64,000 bases of DNA from Torulaspora globosa (lineage: Eukaryota; Ascomycota; Saccharomycetes; Saccharomycetales; Saccharomycetaceae): the NCBI RefSeq assembly GCF_014133895.1, contig NC_050728.1:124001-188000 (forward strand). Reading direction: 5' to 3'. Below the pieces are notes generated by a model. It searched no databases and was not told where the DNA came from. It saw only the letters and a program-made list of their open reading frames with translations. Shown here in pieces: positions 58,614 through 64,000 of the stretch; positions within the stretch are counted from its first letter, which is position 1; every line of letters starts with the position of its first letter. The position numbers and the translations under genes were made by a program.

Positions 58614-60410
58614 TCATGCGACAATGTCCCAAAATTTATCCCAGTAGGTCTTTGGTCCTTCATCTTCCCAAACAACAGCCTCGATGCCTCTCCTATCAGT
58701 GTCGATATCAATGTCGTCGAGTTTTCTGATTATCCTGCATCTAAACCACAGTTGATAAACGAACCAAATTCCAACGAATAAGAACACTGAGATGTAGGCA
58801 GCAACAAAGTCTACCCCATTAAAGGTAGGCGCAAAAGCCGTAAAGCCTTGGACCAAGATGATGAGGACCATGAAGAAAAGCGCGTAGTAGGCCAAGTAGG
58901 GCATGAATTTTGCCTTGTATGGAAGGTCATCACGGGAAATACCACGGTGCTTCAACACTTGCATGAACCGTATGTGGCAGGCTGAGATCAACACCCAAGC
59001 GAAAAAGCCCGCGACACCTGTGATATTTAACAACCAGTTGAAGGCGGAAGCGCCGCCTGTCGAAAGCTCCATGTATCCTAATGCGCCCATGGCTGCGGTG
59101 AAGAGAACAGCCATGTAAGGAACACCGTGCCTTGTGGTGCGCGACAAGAAACCGGGGGCCAGCTTGTTCTTTGACAGTCCGAATAAAACACGAGAGCCAA
59201 CATAGACGTCCGAGTTACCTGCAGATATGATGGTGGAAAGCACCACGGCATTGAATATATCAGGGAGTACCTTGGTTCCGGAGTTCTGAATCGCTATAAT
59301 GAAAGGCGAAGAAGCAACATAGGACTCTTGGCTTGATAGCTTGGGATCGTTGTATGGAACCAATAGCCCGATGAAGAAAAGAGACAGGATGTAGAAGAAT
59401 AAGATACGGTATATGACCTTCTTGATAGCCCTTGGGACCGATTTTCTAGGGTTGGCAGCCTCGCCCGCAGTGATACCAACCAATTCGGTTCCCTGATACG
59501 TGAATGCGGCATTGATCAAAGAAGAGACCCAGCCCAAAAACCGTCCTTCATTTTTGTTCTCAGAGATGATACCGGGGCCCCATGGCCCTGGATTCCGCCA
59601 ATAACGGAAACCTACCGGTCCCGTTATTCCCGCACCACATACCATGCAGAGACAGTAAATGATGAATCCAACTATCGCGAGCACTTTCATAAACGCGATC
59701 CAGAACTCGAACTCGCCATAGTATTTGACGGGGAAGAGGTTCATTACCGTGAGCAAGACCCAAAATATACTAATCCAAGCGGCCATAGGCACGGCAAACG
59801 TCCAAAACTCGATTATCTGGCCTACTACGGATAGCTCCAGAGCAAACGTCACCGACCAGGAAAACCAGTACATGTAGCCGTTCGCCGCCCCAAACGCTGG
59901 TGATAAAAACCGGTCTGAGAAGACAGTGAACGACGACGTTACTGGGATAAAAGTCGCCATTTCACCCAGCGACTGTACCACGGCGTAAGCAAGCGAACCC
60001 ATGAACAGATAAGCGATCAGGGCGCCGACAGGCCCCGCGTTCGCCAACGGCGTCGCGATACCGATAAACAAACCTGTACCGATCGTCCCGCCGAGCGCAA
60101 TCATCCCAATATGTCTCGGTTTCAACGCCCTTTTCACCTCCGCCTCATGGACCTGTCCCTCGTGGATATAATCGTCGTCGAAACCCGCGCTCCCGTTAGT
60201 CTCCTCTCCGATAAATTGCCCTTCTTCATCTCCCTGGTCAATGACCTCCGTCTTGACGCTGCTCTTTCGATTCAGCTCATATTTCTTAGACCCCGAAGAA
60301 TTCTTTAAACGCGTAGCAGAGCTCACAGATGTGGAATACTCATCTTTTGAACCGGCAAGATCCTCCAACTCGTATTCCCCCATGTGAAAGTTTCTCTTCA
60401 CCTTCCACAT
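58614..60410 (-). CDS. ALP1: Basic amino-acid permease of the Alp1/Can1 type
   Basis: This plasma-membrane permease of the yeast amino-acid transporter family is likely to import arginine and other basic amino acids by proton symport. The longest frame starts at GTG; the ATG at 60410 gives 598 residues, and a second ATG at 60383 is possible. Twelve membrane helices span about 110-560. The family block [19 protein letters not shown] opens the first, and [19 protein letters not shown] is in the middle. The C-terminus ends near [10 protein letters not shown]. It is the single counterpart of ALP1 (YNL270C) and CAN1 (YEL063C); the symbol is nominal. It is divergent from LYP1 and shares near-identical DNA blocks with it. 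Confidence 0.93.
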   Translation of the reverse strand: MWKVKRNFHMGEYELEDLAGSKDEYSTSVSSATRLKNSSGSKKYELNRKSSVKTEVIDQGDEEGQFIGEETNGSAGFDDDYIHEGQVHEAEVKRALKPRHIGMIALGGTIGTGLFIGIATPLANAGPVGALIAYLFMGSLAYAVVQSLGEMATFIPVTSSFTVFSDRFLSPAFGAANGYMYWFSWSVTFALELSVVGQIIEFWTFAVPMAAWISIFWVLLTVMNLFPVKYYGEFEFWIAFMKVLAIVGFIIYCLCMVCGAGITGPVGFRYWRNPGPWGPGIISENKNEGRFLGWVSSLINAAFTYQGTELVGITAGEAANPRKSVPRAIKKVIYRILFFYILSLFFIGLLVPYNDPKLSSQESYVASSPFIIAIQNSGTKVLPDIFNAVVLSTIISAGNSDVYVGSRVLFGLSKNKLAPGFLSRTTRHGVPYMAVLFTAAMGALGYMELSTGGASAFNWLLNITGVAGFFAWVLISACHIRFMQVLKHRGISRDDLPYKAKFMPYLAYYALFFMVLIILVQGFTAFAPTFNGVDFVAAYISVFLFVGIWFVYQLWFRCRIIRKLDDIDIDTDRRGIEAVVWEDEGPKTYWDKFWDIVA

Positions 60411-61015
60411 TAGTGCCCTCGGCAGCACCAACACAGATTCACTACAATTTAAGCTATATATGAATAATAAACTAGTCTAACCTCGCCGCAAGATTGAGCG
60501 GTCGTTATCTTTTTTTTTTTTTTACATTTTTTCACTCCCACCAACTAAAGCTATCAGTTTCCAATGCCTTATCATCTAATATCGCAGCAGACTCCCGTTA
60601 CGTCTATCTGGTGGGAAAAACGCAAACTTGCCAATGGGAGGAACCAAGCGGAATAGCGGGGCGCTGCACGCTGCCAGATTTTGCCGTGCGAGCGGAAAAT
60701 TACGTCTTGGCAAGGCAAAAAGTTCAGCGAGGGGCATTCCTCGCAGCAGAAAACGCCGTTGAAAAAGTTTCCCCGGGGACTTCTGAGATGCCCGGTACGA
60801 AAAGGGTAAAAAGTGGGGGTTTCTCGAATGTCGATCATCAAATTTCTTTTCCGAGGAAAATTTTGACAGTTCTCGAGGCGTTTCTTTTGGGAGACCGAAA
60901 GTATTGTCGAGTCATCGGTCAACCGATGGTACTACTAATAGTGAAGTACTCGCTGAAGCAGCCGGTGTGGCATTGAGGTTGGTCAGTTGGTCGGGAAGGT
61001 GATTGGGATTACAGC
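60411..61015. promoter_or_regulatory. Divergent promoter of the two basic amino-acid permeases
   Basis: This 605-base gap contains a run of 14 T bases (60510-60523), which would disfavour nucleosomes. TTATC, the complement of GATAA, lies at 60505-60509 and 60569-60573 and could bind nitrogen-regulated GATA factors; such short sites are common by chance. An open frame of 160 codons spans 60494-60976 but begins in the T run, has no conserved features and is not called. Confidence 0.4.
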
Positions 61016-62740
61016 ATGTCAAAGCTTAGACACCTTTTATCGTCGAGGAATTGGTCGAAGGACGATGTGAGTTCAGTCGTTGCGGTTGAGAAGAGTAAAA
61101 CAAAGGATCTGGGCAGCCTCGACCCGGTGACCAATGCTGCTACGCTGTCGCTGCTCAACACAGAGGAGGGCGATAACGCTGACGATGCCGAGGAGGCACA
61201 TTACCACGATACACAGGTGAAGAGAGCGTTGAAGCAGAGACACATTGGGATGATTGCGCTGGGTGGGACGATCGGTACGGGTCTGTTCGTCGGTATCGCG
61301 ACGCCGCTGACGAACGCGGGGCCTGTCGGCGCCCTGATCGCTTATCTGTTCATGGGGTCCATCATCTACTTCGTGACGCAGTCGCTGGGTGAGATGGCCA
61401 CATTCATTCCCGTGACGTCGTCGATCACAGTGTTCTCGAAGAGGTTCTTGTCGCCGGCGTTCGGCGTGGCCAACGGGTACATGTATTGGTTCAACTGGGC
61501 GATCACGTATGCGGTTGAGATCTCTGTGGTGGGCCAGGTGATCCAGTTCTGGACTACGGCGGTGCCGTTGGCGGCCTGGATTTCGATTTTCTGGGTGCTG
61601 GTCTCGCTGATGAACTTTTTCCCGGTGCGGTTCTATGGTGAGGTGGAGTTTTGGGTCGCATCCGTCAAAGTTATCGCGATAGTCGGTTACCTGATTTACG
61701 CATTGGTTATTGTCTGTGGTGGTTCTTCTCAGGGGCCTATAGGCTTCCGCTACTGGAGACATCCGGGGCCTTGGGGTGCAGGTATCATCGCAAAGAGCAA
61801 GAGCGAGGCTAGGTTTTTGGGCTGGGTCTCGTCTTTGATCAATGCCGCATTCACGTATCAGGGAACCGAATTGGTCGGTATCACTGCGGGCGAGGCCGCC
61901 AACCCTAGAAAATCGGTCCCAAGGGCCATCAACAAGGTGGTGTTCAGAATCGCGATGTTCTACATCATGTCGCTATTTTTCGTTGGATTGCTGGTCCCAT
62001 ATAACGATCCTCGTTTGGCTAGCACCAGCGCTGTTATAGCGTCTTCGCCCTTCGTCATCTCTATCGAAAACGCGGGCACAAAAGTTCTACCGCATATCTT
62101 TAATGCAGTCGTCATGATCACTATCCTTTCTGCCGCCAACTCGAACGTTTACGTCGGGTCCCGTGTACTGTATGCGTTGGCTCTAAGCGGGAACGCTCCC
62201 AAACAGTTCGGATACGTGACCAAGCATGGGGTTCCGTACCTTGGTGTCATCGCCACGTCGTTGCTTGGTTTGCTTGCATTTTTGGTGGTCAACAATAACG
62301 CCAACGTCGCTTTCAACTGGTTAATTAACATCTCAACGCTTGCTGGGTTGTGTGCTTGGTTGTTCATCTCCCTGTCGCACATCAGATTCATGCAAGCACT
62401 GAAATTCCGGGGAATCTCAAGAAACGATTTACCATTCAAGGCGAAGCTAATGCCCTGGGGCGCTTATTACGCTGCATTCTTTGTCACAATTATTATCTTC
62501 ATCCAAGGTTTCCAATCATTCGCTCCGAAATTTAATGTATCGGGCTTTTTTACTGCTTACATTTCACTCATTGTGCTCGCAGTCATATTTGTGGGATGCC
62601 AGTTGTACTACAGGTGTCGATTCCTAACCAAGATAGAGGAAGTGGACATCGACTCCGACAGGCGGGAAATTGAGTGCATCATTTGGGAAGAAGAGGAACC
62701 AAAAACCTGGTGGGATAAGTTTTGGGCTGCCGTGGCATAG
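61016..62740 (+). CDS. LYP1: Basic amino-acid permease of the Lyp1 type
   Basis: Lyp1 imports lysine at the plasma membrane. This 574-residue member (S. cerevisiae 611) has about twelve membrane helices from roughly 75 to 530. [19 protein letters not shown] starts the first; [19 protein letters not shown] and [12 protein letters not shown] follow in the middle. The tail [16 protein letters not shown] is like that of its divergent neighbour. Assignment to LYP1 rather than ALP1/CAN1 rests on position: divergent from ALP1 and followed by PIK1, as at YNL268W. Substrate specificity cannot be read from the sequence with confidence. Confidence 0.92.
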   Translation: MSKLRHLLSSRNWSKDDVSSVVAVEKSKTKDLGSLDPVTNAATLSLLNTEEGDNADDAEEAHYHDTQVKRALKQRHIGMIALGGTIGTGLFVGIATPLTNAGPVGALIAYLFMGSIIYFVTQSLGEMATFIPVTSSITVFSKRFLSPAFGVANGYMYWFNWAITYAVEISVVGQVIQFWTTAVPLAAWISIFWVLVSLMNFFPVRFYGEVEFWVASVKVIAIVGYLIYALVIVCGGSSQGPIGFRYWRHPGPWGAGIIAKSKSEARFLGWVSSLINAAFTYQGTELVGITAGEAANPRKSVPRAINKVVFRIAMFYIMSLFFVGLLVPYNDPRLASTSAVIASSPFVISIENAGTKVLPHIFNAVVMITILSAANSNVYVGSRVLYALALSGNAPKQFGYVTKHGVPYLGVIATSLLGLLAFLVVNNNANVAFNWLINISTLAGLCAWLFISLSHIRFMQALKFRGISRNDLPFKAKLMPWGAYYAAFFVTIIIFIQGFQSFAPKFNVSGFFTAYISLIVLAVIFVGCQLYYRCRFLTKIEEVDIDSDRREIECIIWEEEEPKTWWDKFWAAVA

Positions 62741-63026
62741 AAGTCCGGTCAGAATACTTTCTGTATAATGGTTTAATGTCATAAATATGCTAATTCTTGA
62801 TAGATTCGTATACTTGTCATTCCGAACGAGCAAGTTTTTCAAGTGACAGATATACCAGGAATAAAGGCGTTTCGTGGTCTATAATAACATACATAGAGGG
62901 ATGAGTTTTGAAGACCAGCACGTATTTAACGGTTAAAACAATCGTTCAAAGGATTTTGTGGTGCTATTGCATCTCCTTCGCGTTGGCAGCGATTCTGCTA
63001 CATTCTTACAATAAACTCGGGACGCT

Positions 63027-64000
63027 ATGAGCAAAGAAACGTCACCAAAAGGTAACGATCTAAAGGATTCGATAACGAATGGCAAAAATGAAGTTCTCCT
63101 GAAATACATCAATTCATCACATCTCTCCGTTTACAATTGCATCGAGCTATTGTGCAAGCATGCTGACAATATCGGAATTCATTACTATTTATGTCAGAAG
63201 CTACTGACATTCCCTCACGCTGAGCTACAATTCTACATTCCTCAATTAGTTCAAGTGCTATTGACTGTGGAGACGGAGTCAATGGCTTTGGAAGAACTGA
63301 TATTGGAGCTGAAGAATGAGAATCCACATTTTGCACTTTTAACATTTTGGCAATTGCAGGCTTTACTAGTAGATCTATCTACGGACCCGGAATCTTACGG
63401 TTTCCAGGTCGCTAGAAGGGTACTGAATAATCTTCAGTCAACTCTGTTTAACACTGGAAAACCCAGTGACGAAATGAAGGATGTTAAAATGCATGAAAAC
63501 GTAGCACCTGGGCTGGTCCTGTGCTCGATGGTGATATCTTCAATTGGGCTGCCACAACTTGGCCAAATGGCAAAGCCGCTCGTACAGTCCCAGGGTCGTC
63601 GACAGAAGGCTTTTGTTTTCAAGTTGGCCAAAAATGCGATAAGGGACTTGAGGAAAAACATCACATTGAAGAACACTCTTTTAAATACACGGAGAATGTC
63701 AAAGAATTCGAAAAATAGTGATGCGCCTGTATCTCCGGTCGATATCGTGGATCCAGTGAAAACGAAGGAAGATGCGTTGTTCCGAAAACCAAGGAAAGCA
63801 GAAACCAATCTGGACTTCGACATTGTCGATGATGTAGGTGAACAGTTGTTCCAAGATAGAATATCAAATTCTATTAAGATGCCAAAAAGGCGTACTAAGT
63901 TTCTGGATGACTCTTACGTGCACAGAACTTATGATGCAAATTCGCTGTCTTCCTCTCCCACAAAAAGTATGAACTCGATGGGTTTAGGGCCTTCAATCTC
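63027..64000 (+). CDS. PIK1: Pik1, phosphatidylinositol 4-kinase, N-terminal part
   Basis: Pik1 makes phosphatidylinositol 4-phosphate at the Golgi and in the nucleus. The frame opens with an ATG at 63027 and stays open to the window edge, giving 324 residues of an expected protein of about 1066. Conserved N-terminal blocks are VYNCIELLCKHADNIGIHYY, AELQFYIPQLVQVLLTVE, HFALLTFWQLQALLVDLST and SQGRRQKAFVFKLAKNAIR, which belong to the lipid-kinase-unique helical region. A polar, Ser-rich linker begins near residue 225. The kinase domain lies outside. It follows LYP1, matching YNL267W after YNL268W. Confidence 0.95.
   Translation, partial: MSKETSPKGNDLKDSITNGKNEVLLKYINSSHLSVYNCIELLCKHADNIGIHYYLCQKLLTFPHAELQFYIPQLVQVLLTVETESMALEELILELKNENPHFALLTFWQLQALLVDLSTDPESYGFQVARRVLNNLQSTLFNTGKPSDEMKDVKMHENVAPGLVLCSMVISSIGLPQLGQMAKPLVQSQGRRQKAFVFKLAKNAIRDLRKNITLKNTLLNTRRMSKNSKNSDAPVSPVDIVDPVKTKEDALFRKPRKAETNLDFDIVDDVGEQLFQDRISNSIKMPKRRTKFLDDSYVHRTYDANSLSSSPTKSMNSMGLGPSI

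Noticed and set aside
60494..60976. 160-codon plus-strand frame before LYP1
   Set aside because: It begins with a T-run-encoded Phe stretch, shows no conserved motif and lies in a divergent promoter.

Overview
The window is nuclear DNA from a budding yeast of the family Saccharomycetaceae. Genes are dense and almost all intron-free. The one confirmed intron, in RPL37, has canonical GTATGT and TACTAAC signals. Nearly every protein has a clear Saccharomyces cerevisiae counterpart of similar length. The order points to a lineage that never went through, or predates, the whole-genome duplication. Single genes stand where S. cerevisiae has duplicate pairs (SAM1/SAM2, TOS4/PLM2, RPL37A/B, SKG3/CAF120, ALP1/CAN1), and neighbours that S. 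cerevisiae splits between chromosomes XII and IV, or XIV, III and V, are interleaved here. Lachancea, Torulaspora and Zygosaccharomyces all fit; the sequence alone does not let me choose.

Layout. 1-1149: a decayed HO-type LAGLIDADG homing endonuclease gene, running off the left edge. 1661-11211: SAM, VTA1, SWI6, TOS4, RPL37 and LCD1. 11911-26071: EMG1, PRM1, CAF120/SKG3, MDL1, MET2 and ATG26. 26398-29813: ISC1, SPC25 and PER1. 30326-41139: BOR1, a small membrane protein, GOR1, TAF2 and SLP1. 41187-44763: a G1-type cyclin and a short subtilisin-like protease. 45001-58275: TOF1, AVT2, SEC2 and BNI1. 58614-62740: two divergent basic amino-acid permeases (ALP1/CAN1 and LYP1 types). 63027-64000: the N-terminal third of PIK1, cut by the right edge.

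Several promoters carry sites that match the known regulation of their genes. Paired AACTGTGGC (Met31/32-type) sites lie before SAM, and a related core lies before MET2. ACGCGT (MCB) sites lie before TOS4, TOF1 and the cyclin/protease pair. PAC and RRPE-like elements precede EMG1, and two TGAAAC cores precede PRM1. SWI6, the shared subunit of the MCB-binding factor, sits next to TOS4, a likely target.

The points most worth a second look are the HO-family relic beside SAM, the G1 cyclin that resembles the Ccn1/Hgc1 class more than Cln1/2 or Cln3, the shortened subtilisin, and near-identical DNA blocks shared by the two divergent permeases, which suggest gene conversion. I found no wholly new system. 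No tRNA, rRNA, CRISPR array or intact transposon was seen. Several gene starts below differ from the longest open frame because the longest frame begins at TTG or GTG.
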